Part shown: one piece after another, positions 26,330 to 34,484 of the stretch
Position numbering within the stretch: the stretch's first letter is position 1
Layout: each line of letters starts with the position of its first letter
Assembly: GCF_002204745.1 (NCBI RefSeq)
Contig: NZ_NIRR01000020.1
Coordinates: 1-64,000, forward strand
Length of the DNA stretch: 64,000 bases
Direction of reading: 5' to 3'
DNA from: Hymenobacter amundsenii
Lineage (GTDB): Bacteria > Bacteroidota > Bacteroidia > Cytophagales > Hymenobacteraceae
Position numbers and translations under genes: made by a program
Notes under the pieces: model-generated
Told to the model about the DNA's origin: nothing
What the model saw: only the letters and a program-made list of their open reading frames with translations
The model's database searches: none

Positions 26330-27578
26330 CCCCGCGCCTGCCGACGACGCCGTGGTGGTTATTCGAGGCCGGGGACGGGTATCGGCGCTGGGCCTGGAGC
26401 TAGGCATCAATTACCCGGTTTCGCCCTTCACTGCCCACCCTACCGGCGTACCCGTAGCCGCTTTGCCGCCTGCCACCGAAGCGGCGCTGGCGGCGCTACG
26501 CCACGCCCACCCTGCCTACCGCCAGCTCGACCGCACGGTGCTGCTGGCCCTACTGGCCGCCCGGTTGGCAATGGCCGATGTTGAGTCGCCAGTTGCCAGT
26601 TGTCAGTTGTCAGGTCGTTTTAAATCTGGTTCGTCTGAACGACCTAGCAACTGGCAACTGGCAACTGGCAACAGAATGGCCATCAGCATCGGGAGCAGCC
26701 GGGGCGCGACGGGGCGGCTAGAGGAGTTTCACGCGGGGTTTCTGAGTGAGGGCAGCGTGCCGGCTGCCGCTTCACCACTTACTACCCTGGGCAACGTGGC
26801 CAGTTGGGTGGCCTTCGATGCGGGGCAACAGGGCGCGGCAGCCCTGAGCCATTCGAGCACTTGCAGCAGCGCATTTCAGGCGTTGGGCAACGCTGTAGCC
26901 TGGCTGCGGGCCGGTATGGCCGACCGGTTTCTGGCCGGCGGCACCGAAGCCCCACTCACCGATTTCACCCTGGCCCAGATGCGGGCCATTGGCATTTATT
27001 CGCCCTACGCGGCCGCCGACTGGCCCTGCCGGCCGGGGGTGGGCCGGCCCTCCACGTTCGTACTGGGCGAGGGCGCGGCCGTGTTTGCCCTGGAACGGGG
27101 CAGTCGGGCGGCATTGCAGGCCGCGGGAGAACCCGCGTTTCTGCTCGAAGGGGTTGGGTTCGGCTTTGAGGCCATCGGCAGCAAAACCGGCCTCTCGCCC
27201 GAGGGAAGCCACTTCCAGCAGGCCATTCGGGAAGCAATCTGCCAGGCCCACGTCGCCCCCGAAACCATCGACGCGGTGGTGCTGCACAGCCCCGGCACCC
27301 CCGCCGGCGACGCGGCCGAGCGGGCCGCACTACGGGCCGTGTTCGGGGAGCACCAGCCGTTGCTGCTCTCCAACAAGTGGCTGTCGGGCCACACGTTGGG
27401 CGCTTCGGCCGCCCTCAGCCTCGACTTCGCCCTGCACGTGCTGGAAACTCAGCAGTGGCCCACACCACCCTTCGCTACCGACGTGAACGGGCCCGCCCCG
27501 CGGCCTTTACGGCGGATTCTGGTGAATGCGGCCGGCTTCGGCGGCAACGCCGCCAGCGTGATAGTGACGCAGGTGTAG
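26322..27578 (+). CDS. beta-ketoacyl synthase (FabF/FabB-like) of the biotin region
   Basis: Thiolase-fold condensing enzyme, 418 residues. Active-site cysteine 181 in SSTCSSAFQALGN, histidine 322 in HSPGTPAGD (HxTxT motif with P for the first T), lysine 352 and histidine 357 in NKWLSGHTLGASA, and the glycine-rich FGGNAA end. Overlap with bioA implies a biotin-related job, perhaps making a pimeloyl or related thioester for BioF; this is inference. Residues 88-117 come from an inverted repeat inserted in frame (26588-26669) that has no counterpart in the family, near the first strand-helix border. Whether the enzyme tolerates it cannot be told. Confidence 0.85.
   Translation: MTNPAPADDAVVVIRGRGRVSALGLELGINYPVSPFTAHPTGVPVAALPPATEAALAALRHAHPAYRQLDRTVLLALLAARLAMADVESPVASCQLSGRFKSGSSERPSNWQLATGNRMAISIGSSRGATGRLEEFHAGFLSEGSVPAAASPLTTLGNVASWVAFDAGQQGAAALSHSSTCSSAFQALGNAVAWLRAGMADRFLAGGTEAPLTDFTLAQMRAIGIYSPYAAADWPCRPGVGRPSTFVLGEGAAVFALERGSRAALQAAGEPAFLLEGVGFGFEAIGSKTGLSPEGSHFQQAIREAICQAHVAPETIDAVVLHSPGTPAGDAAERAALRAVFGEHQPLLLSNKWLSGHTLGASAALSLDFALHVLETQQWPTPPFATDVNGPAPRPLRRILVNAAGFGGNAASVIVTQV
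26588..26669. repeat. in-frame inverted repeat inside the ketoacyl-synthase gene
   Basis: Arms 26588-26619 and 26638-26669 are complementary in 29 of 32 positions, built from copies of AACTGGCAACTGGC, with an 18-base loop. It encodes a low-complexity peptide inside the synthase. Related short units occur at 1468-1490, 15770-15790 and 15921-15935. Confidence 0.8.
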
Positions 27579-27635
27579 CGGATGCCGTCTGAACGGCCGT
27601 AGCGCGAAGCTCCGGCCGTTCAGACGGCATCCGCT
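27577..27635 (+). terminator. 22-bp perfect palindrome after the ketoacyl-synthase gene
   Basis: Arms 27577-27598 and 27614-27635 match perfectly over 22 bases and begin in the stop codon of the synthase gene. Each arm contains ATGCCGTCTGAA or its complement. Likely terminator for the bioA-synthase unit, without T-run. Confidence 0.75.
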
Positions 27636-27705
27636 GTAACGAAAAGTCGCCGCCGCAACGCCCGGGCCGGAATTGCGTCTATACTCCTTCAACCACCACT
27701 CTCCC

Positions 27706-29064
27706 ATGACCCGTTCTCTTCTCCTGCTGCTCGGCTTATGCTGCGCGGCCCCCGTTTTCGCCCAGAATAAGCCCACCACCACGCCCGATCCGCTCATTCT
27801 GCGCATGGTTCAGCAGGTGTCGGCCAAGAATCTGAAGGAGGATATCGACAAGCTCGTGAGCTACGGCACCCGCCACACGCTGAGCGACACCAAAAGCAAA
27901 AAGCGCGGCATCGGGGCAGCCCGCAACTGGGTCGAGGACGAGTTCAAGAAGTATAGCAAGGCCAGCGGTGGGCGGCTCAAGGTCGAGCAGGACACGTTCA
28001 CCGTCAAGCCCGACGGCCGCCGCATCAACCAGCCCGTGGTAATGGCCAACGTGATGGCCACGCTGCCCGGCACCGACCCCACCGACAAGCGCATCTTTAT
28101 CGTGAGCGGGCACATCGACTCGCGGGTTTCGGACGTGATGAACGCCACGGCCGACGCGCCGGGCGCCAACGACGACGGCTCCGGCACGGTGGCCGTGATG
28201 GAGCTGGCCCGCGTGATGAGTCAGCAGCAGTTCCCGGCCACCATCATTTTCGTGGCGGTGCAGGGCGAGGAACAGGGCCTCTATGGCTCCACCCACCTGG
28301 CCAAACGTGCCAAAAAAGAAGGCTGGAACCTGGTGGCGATGCTCAACAACGACATCATGGGCAACTCGACCGGCCACGACCCGGAAATAAAGAACACGAC
28401 CCAGCTGCGGGTGTTCAGCGAGGGCGTGCCGGCCACCGAAACACCCGAGGAAGCCAAACTTCGCCGCACGCTCAGCAGCGAAAACGACTCGCCCAGCCGC
28501 CAGCTCGCCCGCTACGCCCGCGAGGCCACCAAGCAGTACGTGCCCGGCCACGAAGTAGTGCTGGAGTACCGCCCCGACCGGTTTTTGCGTGGCGGCGACC
28601 ACACGCCATTTAATCAGCAAGGCTTCACGGCGGTGCGCTTCTCGGAAATGAACGAGGACTTCCGCCACCAGCACCAGGATTTGCGCACCGAAAAGGGCGA
28701 GGAGTACGGCGACCTGGCCAAGTTCATGGACTTTGCCTACCTGCGCAGCAACACCGGCGTGAACCTGGCGACGCTGGCGAATCTGGCCCTGGCCCCCGCC
28801 GCCCCCCAGAACGTGGGCGTGCTCACGGCCGAACTCACCAACCGCACCCAGCTCAAGTGGGAAGCCCCCGCCGCCGGCGAAAAGCCGGCCGGCTACTACG
28901 TGCTTATGCGCCCCACCAGCGCCCCCGAGTGGGAGCAGAAGTTCTTCGTCACTGACACCACCGCCGACCTGCCCTTCAGCAAGGACAACTTCCTGTTCGG
29001 CGTAGTAAGCGTGGACGCTGAGGGCCACGAGAGCCTGCCCGTCATGCCCAAGCCGGTGCGGTAG
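27706..29064 (+). CDS. M28-family metallopeptidase, exported
   Basis: Zinc aminopeptidase-like enzyme of 452 residues with signal peptide (residues 1-19, MTRSLLLLLGLCCAAPVFA). Metal ligands are visible: SGHIDSR (His 136), GANDDGSGT (Asp 156), QGEEQGLYGS (Glu 188 as catalytic base) and NNDIMGNS, with a late histidine in EMNEDFRHQHQD. After the peptidase domain there is a C-terminal fibronectin-like region (NRTQLKWEAPAAGEKPAGYYVLM). Acts in the periplasm or outside. A frame begins at 27673, but the ATG at 27706 opens the signal peptide. Followed by a terminator. Confidence 0.88.
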   Translation: MTRSLLLLLGLCCAAPVFAQNKPTTTPDPLILRMVQQVSAKNLKEDIDKLVSYGTRHTLSDTKSKKRGIGAARNWVEDEFKKYSKASGGRLKVEQDTFTVKPDGRRINQPVVMANVMATLPGTDPTDKRIFIVSGHIDSRVSDVMNATADAPGANDDGSGTVAVMELARVMSQQQFPATIIFVAVQGEEQGLYGSTHLAKRAKKEGWNLVAMLNNDIMGNSTGHDPEIKNTTQLRVFSEGVPATETPEEAKLRRTLSSENDSPSRQLARYAREATKQYVPGHEVVLEYRPDRFLRGGDHTPFNQQGFTAVRFSEMNEDFRHQHQDLRTEKGEEYGDLAKFMDFAYLRSNTGVNLATLANLALAPAAPQNVGVLTAELTNRTQLKWEAPAAGEKPAGYYVLMRPTSAPEWEQKFFVTDTTADLPFSKDNFLFGVVSVDAEGHESLPVMPKPVR

Positions 29065-29087
29065 GCAAAAAGAATCAGCAGTAACCG

Positions 29088-29134
29088 AACGCTCCGCCGA
29101 CACATCCACTGGATGTGTCCGGCGGAGCGTTTTG
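29088..29134 (+). terminator. intrinsic terminator after M28 gene
   Basis: Arms AACGCTCCGCCG-ACACATCC and GGATGTGT-CCGGCGGAGCGTT pair over about 20 bases with a short loop, followed by TTTG. Confidence 0.8.
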
Positions 29135-29200
29135 CTCTACCACCCATTTCCTTTATAATCCGTCAGCTTGAAGTTTGCGGCTGAAAATCTGTTGCTACTT

Positions 29201-31867
29201 ATGCCGCTACCCGCGCCCGTTCAGTTCAAATTTCCCTGGCGGGGCTACCAGCAGCGAATTCTGGAGGAGTTGGATGACCATTTGGCCAACGACCACCTGC
29301 ACGTGGTGGCCCCGCCGGGTTCGGGCAAAACGGTGCTGGGCCTGGAGGTACTCTGCCGCCTGGGCGAGCCGGCCCTGGTGCTGGCCCCCACGCTCACCAT
29401 CCGCGACCAGTGGGTGCAGCGGTTCTGCGAACTGTTTCTGGCTGACGGCACCCGGCCCGAGTGGCTTTCGACCAACCTGCGCCAGCCGGACTGGCTGACC
29501 GTGAGCACCTACCAAGCACTGCACGCCGTCTGCACCAACCCCGACCCGGCCGTGGAGGCCGCCGAAACGGCGGCGCTAATAGCACGGCTCCGCGAGCAAG
29601 GCGTCCGGACGCTGGTACTCGACGAGGCACACCATCTGCAAAATGCCTGGTGGCGCAGCCTAATGCGGATAAAAGAGGCCCTGACGCCCACCGTAGTCGG
29701 CCTGACGGCCACCCCACCCTACGACGTATCGGCGGCCGAATGGAAGCGGTACTGCGAGCTGAACGGCCCCGTAGACGCTGAAATTACGGTGCCCGAACTG
29801 GTGGCGGCTGGCGACCTTTGCCCCCACCAGGATTACGTGTGCTTCTCGGAACCCACTGGTTCGGAGGGGCAGCGCCTGCACGAGTTGCACGAGCTGTTGC
29901 GCGCCGAGTACGCGGCCATGCGCCACGACCCGGCCCTGGCCGCCGCCCTGGCCAGCCATCCGGCCCTGCAAGCCCCCCACGACCACCTCGATTGGATATA
30001 TGGGCAGCTGCCCAGCTTCGCCGCCAGCCTGATTGTGCTGCACGCCCAGGGCCGTGCCTTGCACCCCGATCAGCTGGCCGTATTGGGGGTTGAGCCCGGA
30101 GACGTGCCCCCGCTCACGCCCGAATGGCTGGAAAAAGCCCTCGGATTTTACCTGTTTGAGCCAACCGGATTTGAAGCCCACCAAGCCCACCGCCGGGCGC
30201 TCGAAAAGCACCTGCGCCAGCGCGGGCTCCTGACCGGCCGCCGGGTAACGCTGCGCTTTCATCCCCAGCTCGACCAGCTGCTGGGGGCCAGCCTGAGCAA
30301 GCTGTTCAGCATTGGGCGAATCGTGGAATTCGAGCAGGCCGCGCTGGGAGCTGAGTTGCGCCTGGTGGTGCTCACTGACTACATCCGGCGCGAGTTTATG
30401 CCCGCCACGCCCACCAACGAACTTCCCCTGAACCGCCTGGGCGTACTGCCGGTTTTCGAGCTCCTGCGCCGTCAGACCCAACCACACCAGCGCCTGGGCG
30501 TGCTCACGGGCAGCGTGGTAATCGTGCCCACCAGCGCACTGTCCGCCTTACTGGCGGCGGCCCCGAACCAGCCACCGCTACCGAGCCAACCCCTGCCCTA
30601 CGACAACGCCTACTCGGTGGTGTTGCCCCCGGCGGGACGTCAGACTGAGCTCGTGGGCCTCGTTACCCAACTCTTCGAGCAGGGCGATATCACGACGCTT
30701 ATTGGCACCAAGGCGCTGCTGGGCGAAGGCTGGGACGCGCCCTGCCTCAACACGCTGGTGCTGGCCAGCTTCGTGGGGTCGTTCGTACAATCGAACCAGA
30801 TGCGGGGCCGCGCCATCCGAACCCAGGCCGGGCAGTCAGAGAAAACCAGCCACATCTGGCACCTGGCCTGCCTCGACCCTCACGCCTCCGCCGGGGGTCC
30901 CGACTTAGCCCTGCTACGGCGGCGGTTCCAAGCCTTTGTGGGGGTGGCGCTACCGCCCCAGGCGCCCGGCCTGGCCGAGGGTTTGGGCCGCCTGGGCGTC
31001 CCGCCCGCAACCGAGGCCGTACCACCAGCCGAAACGCTCAACGCGCCCACTTTTGCGCACGCCCTCGACCGGCCGGCCCTGTCCCGGCGGTGGCAAACTG
31101 CACTGGCGGCCGGCTCGCAGCTCGTACCCCAGCTGCGTGTGCGTCCCGACTTTGAGCTGCCCGAGCCCCTGCCCCGCCTGCGTCGCCTCTACCTCACCCG
31201 TACGCTGGCCTATCTGCTGGCCGAGCTGAGTTGCGCCCTGCTGCTGTTTGCCGAGCAGGCGCTTAATGTACTGGCCCGTTTCACCAAGCAGAAACACTCG
31301 GTAGCCGAACTGCTGCTGTTGCTGAAAATAGGGGCCGTAGTTGGCTTGGTCATGTTCGGGCGGCGACTCTGGCAGGCCCTGCGGCTCTACCTCACCTACC
31401 GCGACATCGGCCGCGACGTAGAGCCGATTGCCCAGGCCCTGCTCGCGGCCCTGGGGCGCGGGGGTTTGGTACGGGCCGGAGCGGGCCTAACGGCAGTGGC
31501 CGAACGCGAACCAGATGGCAGCGTGACGTGCTCGTTGCTGGGGGGCACGGCCTTTGAAATATCCGTGTTCCTGCGCAACCTGGCCGAAATCCTCAACCCC
31601 CTCGATAACCCCCGCTACGTGCTGGAACGGCAGAGCACCCTGTGGCGGCTGGTGCCCCAGCGCGACTACCACGCCGTGCCTGAGGAGCTGGCCCGAACCA
31701 AAAAAGACGCCGAGCATTTTGCCCACTGCTGGCACCAGCGCGTGGGCTCCTGCCGCCTGATCTTCACCCGCACCCTCGACGGCCGCCAGGAGCTTCTCCG
31801 CGTGCGGGGCCGTACCCTGGCCACTGCCCTGGCCCCCCGGGCCGAGGAACGCAGCCGGTGGCAGTAG
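29201..31867 (+). CDS. SF2 DEAD/DEAH-type helicase with membrane segments
   Basis: Large protein of 888 residues. Superfamily 2 helicase core: Walker A APPGSGKT at 37-44, LVLDEAHH at 138-145, GLTATPP at 167-173, and a second RecA-like domain ending QMRGRAIR (motif VI), so ATP-driven action on DNA or RNA is likely. After the core, two hydrophobic stretches (AELSCALLLFAEQALNVLA and LLLLLKIGAVVGLVMFG, roughly residues 670-730) are strongly membrane-like. The end, including GGTAFEISVFLRNLAEIL and DYHAVPEELARTKKDAEHF, is a conserved but uncharacterised C-terminal domain. The ATG at 29201 is used rather than the TTG at 29168. No partner gene is next to it. Confidence 0.85.
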   Translation: MPLPAPVQFKFPWRGYQQRILEELDDHLANDHLHVVAPPGSGKTVLGLEVLCRLGEPALVLAPTLTIRDQWVQRFCELFLADGTRPEWLSTNLRQPDWLTVSTYQALHAVCTNPDPAVEAAETAALIARLREQGVRTLVLDEAHHLQNAWWRSLMRIKEALTPTVVGLTATPPYDVSAAEWKRYCELNGPVDAEITVPELVAAGDLCPHQDYVCFSEPTGSEGQRLHELHELLRAEYAAMRHDPALAAALASHPALQAPHDHLDWIYGQLPSFAASLIVLHAQGRALHPDQLAVLGVEPGDVPPLTPEWLEKALGFYLFEPTGFEAHQAHRRALEKHLRQRGLLTGRRVTLRFHPQLDQLLGASLSKLFSIGRIVEFEQAALGAELRLVVLTDYIRREFMPATPTNELPLNRLGVLPVFELLRRQTQPHQRLGVLTGSVVIVPTSALSALLAAAPNQPPLPSQPLPYDNAYSVVLPPAGRQTELVGLVTQLFEQGDITTLIGTKALLGEGWDAPCLNTLVLASFVGSFVQSNQMRGRAIRTQAGQSEKTSHIWHLACLDPHASAGGPDLALLRRRFQAFVGVALPPQAPGLAEGLGRLGVPPATEAVPPAETLNAPTFAHALDRPALSRRWQTALAAGSQLVPQLRVRPDFELPEPLPRLRRLYLTRTLAYLLAELSCALLLFAEQALNVLARFTKQKHSVAELLLLLKIGAVVGLVMFGRRLWQALRLYLTYRDIGRDVEPIAQALLAALGRGGLVRAGAGLTAVAEREPDGSVTCSLLGGTAFEISVFLRNLAEILNPLDNPRYVLERQSTLWRLVPQRDYHAVPEELARTKKDAEHFAHCWHQRVGSCRLIFTRTLDGRQELLRVRGRTLATALAPRAEERSRWQ

Positions 31868-31998
31868 CCGGGTTTTCAAGGAATTCGGCGGGGATAATGC
31901 GGCCCACGAGAATTACCAGCAAGGGCCACGCAGGGGCGGTAGGATACTGGTCCGCAGCCCGCTACCTTCGGCCTCCATTATAGTTATCCGTATTGTCC

Positions 31999-32517
31999 AT
32001 GAAACACCTGCTACTCCTGCTCACAGCCACTTTCAGCCTTTCCTACGCCCAGGCCCAAACGCCGACAACCCCCACCTACCGCGTGGCGGTGGGGGTGCTG
32101 GGCTCGTACCGGACGGTAGGGGTGCTGGGCGAAGTGCGCCTGACGCCCCATTTCGGCCTGAAACTAGCCGGCGTGCGCAACTACGACAGCACCGTGCCCG
32201 ACGAGTACAGCACCGCCGGCATCGGGCAGTTGGCCTATTACCTGCCTTGCCGTCTAACGTGGCTGGAGCCGGTGGTGGGGCTGGGCGGCATCTACACCCG
32301 CTACCACTGGAAGCAATACGGGCAAAGCGGCACCGTCCGGGACCTGAACGTGGGCGGCAGCTTCGGGGCCAACGTAGTCTTTCATCCGCGCCTGCGCACG
32401 GGCGTGCAGGTGTTCGTGGCTAACGGCTTTCGTTCCGCGTACTCCGACAACGCCATGCGCATCAGCGGCCGGCGGCTGCTGGCGTTGCCGGCTCTCACGC
32501 TGGAAGTGCTGCTGTAA
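31999..32517 (+). CDS. exported beta-barrel-like hypothetical protein
   Basis: 172 residues with a signal peptide (MKHLLLLLTATFSLSYAQAQ after MKH). The mature part has alternating beta strands with aromatic belts (GLKLAGVRNYD, IGQLAYYLPC, GGIYTRYHWKQYG, LGANVVFHPRL) and ends in LALPALTLEVLL with a terminal hydrophobic residue, consistent with a small outer-membrane barrel. No family name can be given. ATG at 31999 is used; a promoter-like TACCTTCG lies about 35 bases upstream. Confidence 0.65.
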   Translation: MKHLLLLLTATFSLSYAQAQTPTTPTYRVAVGVLGSYRTVGVLGEVRLTPHFGLKLAGVRNYDSTVPDEYSTAGIGQLAYYLPCRLTWLEPVVGLGGIYTRYHWKQYGQSGTVRDLNVGGSFGANVVFHPRLRTGVQVFVANGFRSAYSDNAMRISGRRLLALPALTLEVLL

Positions 32518-32800
32518 GCGCCTGGGGCGGGCCCTGCCCACCAGTGTTCCGGGAACCGATGGCCCCAGATAACACAAGCAGCCCAACGAGTGGCCCCGGC
32601 GACAAAAGCCGCAGTAACGGCCAGCTAAAGGGCGATAACAAGTAGGGCGTTGGGCTTACGTGCACCTTCAGGCTAGCACGTTGATTTGCGAGGCCGATGC
32701 TGTTTTTTTCGGGGACTTACTGGAATATTGCCAATCCGGAGCGAACTTGCGGCCGCAAAAAGGTCGAGTTATCTTTTGCACTCCCGATTATAATTGCCCT

Positions 32801-32950
32801 ATGTGCTGCCCGTTTTCCTCTGCTCCCGCTTCTTTTGCCAGCCGGTCGGCTTGTGCTATGGGCGTGTGCGGCAAGGGCAAGCGGGCGACCGGCGGCCCCC
32901 TGATGGTCAAGAAATCGAAGAAACCTACCCCGACCCGACCGTCGCACTAG
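32801..32950 (+). CDS. possible small basic protein
   Basis: Forty-nine codons ending MGVCGKGKRATGGPLMVKKSKKPTPTRPSH (last 30 residues). The tail is lysine-rich and would suit a nucleic-acid-binding or ribosome-associated peptide. An internal ATG at 32858 would give the 30-residue form alone. Supporting evidence is position between a promoter-like element and a terminator and the basic, non-random composition; no homologue can be named. Confidence 0.35.
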   Translation: MCCPFSSAPASFASRSACAMGVCGKGKRATGGPLMVKKSKKPTPTRPSH

Positions 32951-32975
32951 TTCACCGTACCTCCCCTGAACGTTC

Positions 32976-33012
32976 AAGCGCCGGTCCTGCCCAGGATCGG
33001 CGCTTTCTTTTG
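32976..33012 (+). terminator. intrinsic terminator upstream of lysC
   Basis: Arms AAGCGCCGGTCCTG and CAGGATCGGCGCTT with a two-base loop, followed by TCTTTTG. One mismatch. Ends 64 bases before the lysC start, so lysC must have its own promoter or rely on read-through. Confidence 0.75.
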
Positions 33013-33076
33013 TTCTGCTCTTTTCACATCGCCCGCCGGGTCTTTTTCCGACACTCGTTTTCTGCTTTTCTGGTTT

Positions 33077-34404
33077 ATGAAGATTTTGAAGTTTGGCGGT
33101 ACGTCCGTCGGGTCGGCGCAGCGGATGCGCGAAGTGGCAGAGCTGATTCACGCACCCCATTTGGACCGGCGCATCGTGGTGCTCTCGGCCATGAGCGGCA
33201 CACCAATTCGTTGGTGGAAATTGCCCGCTTGCTCTATAGCGGCGACGCGGCCGCGGCCGAAGCGCGCATCACATTTCTGCAGCAGCGCTACCACGAAGTG
33301 GCTCGCGAGCTGCTCGGTGAAAAAGCCGACGCGTTGCTGCCCACCCTCAATCAGCACTTCCAGACCCTGCTCGATCTGACAGCTGCACCCCTCTCGGCCG
33401 ATGGGGAGCGGGTGGTGCTGGCCCAGGGCGAGCTACTGAGCACGCTGCTGGTGCACGCCTACGTAACCGAGGTATTGGGCCGCCCAGCCGTATTGCTGTC
33501 GGCCCTCGATTTCATGCGCATCGACACCGACGAAGAGCCCGACGCGCCCGCCATCCGGGAGCTGCTGGCCGCCACGTTGGCCCCCTACGCCAGCGCCCCG
33601 CTGTTCATTACGCAGGGCTACATCTGCCGCAGCGCCCAGGGTAGCATCGACAATCTCAAGCGCGGCGGCTCCGACTACTCGGCTTCGCTGATCGGGGCGG
33701 CCGTGGGGGCTGAGGAAATCCAGATCTGGACCGATATCGACGGCCTGCACAACAACGACCCGCGCATTGTAAAGGGCACTTACCCAATCCGGGAATTGTC
33801 GTTTGACGAGGCGGCGGAGCTAGCCTACTTCGGGGCGAAAATTCTGCACCCCAGCTCGGTGCTGCCGGCCCGCCAGCACGGCATTCCGGTACGCCTGCTA
33901 AATACGATGCAGCCCGACGCCCCCGGTACGCTCATTTCGGCCAAAACCGGAGCCGAAGCCATCAAGGCCGTGGCCGCCAAGGACGGCATCACAGCCATCA
34001 ACGTGAAGTCGAGCCGGATGCTGCTGGCCCACGGTTTCCTGCGCAGCCTGTTCGAAATTTTCGAGCGCTACCGCACGTCCATCGACATGATTACGACTTC
34101 GGAAGTGGCCGTGTCGCTGACCATTGACGACGCCGGCCGCCTGCCCCAGATTCTGGACGAGCTGCGCCGCTTCTGCACCGTGGAAGTCGATGAAAACCAG
34201 AGCATCATCTGCCTCGTGGGCAGCCTCACCCAGGATACCAACGGCAGTGCTAACCGGGCTTTTACCGCCCTGCGCGACGTGCCAGTGCGCATGATCAGCT
34301 ACGGCGGCTCGCCCAACAACATCAGCATCCTGGTCAGCACCGACGACAAAGTGCGGGCGTTACAGGCGCTGAACGAGGGGCTGTTTATTTCAGCTGTTAG
34401 CTAG
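33077..34404 (+). pseudogene. lysC: aspartate kinase, single-base frameshift as read
   Basis: First enzyme of lysine, threonine and methionine synthesis: phosphorylates aspartate. Begins MKILKFGGTSVGSAQRM; after the frameshift the kinase continues with NLKRGGSDYSASLIGAA and ITINVKSS-like ACT domains (GITAINVKSSRMLLAHG) involved in feedback. Near 33200 the sequence reads GGC ACA CCA, where GGC ACN ACC AAT TCG is expected, i.e. one base missing at the third position of a threonine codon; the rest follows in the +1 frame. As an essential-type enzyme next to lysA, this is more likely a sequence error than decay, but a real frameshift cannot be excluded. Total length fits a normal enzyme of about 440 residues. 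Confidence 0.85.
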
Positions 34405-34474
34405 TAGCTTTTGGCTGCTAGCTATTTTTCCATCCTACCATCAGCTAATAGCCAACCGCTAATAGCTAACAGCT
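34391..34474. repeat. S-family leader repeat upstream of lysA
   Basis: CAGCTGTTAGCTAGTAGC on the left and GCTAATAGCTAACAGCTT on the right, mostly complementary. The left end overlaps the lysC stop region and the right end is 11 bases before the lysA ATG. Confidence 0.75.
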
Positions 34475-34484
34475 TAATTCCTCC

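Larger units (their letters stand above)
32518..33076. other. intergenic region carrying a possible small transcription unit
   Basis: About 560 bases with no large gene. It contains a promoter-like TTATCTTTTGC near 32769, a 49-codon frame (32801-32950) and a terminator (32976-33012), which together look like a small independent transcription unit. The first 280 bases show nothing recognisable. Confidence 0.5.

Noticed and set aside
27736-29109. Long antisense frame over the M28 peptidase gene
   Set aside because: Arises from GC-rich codon bias on the other strand; lacks family features, and the plus-strand peptidase motifs are decisive.
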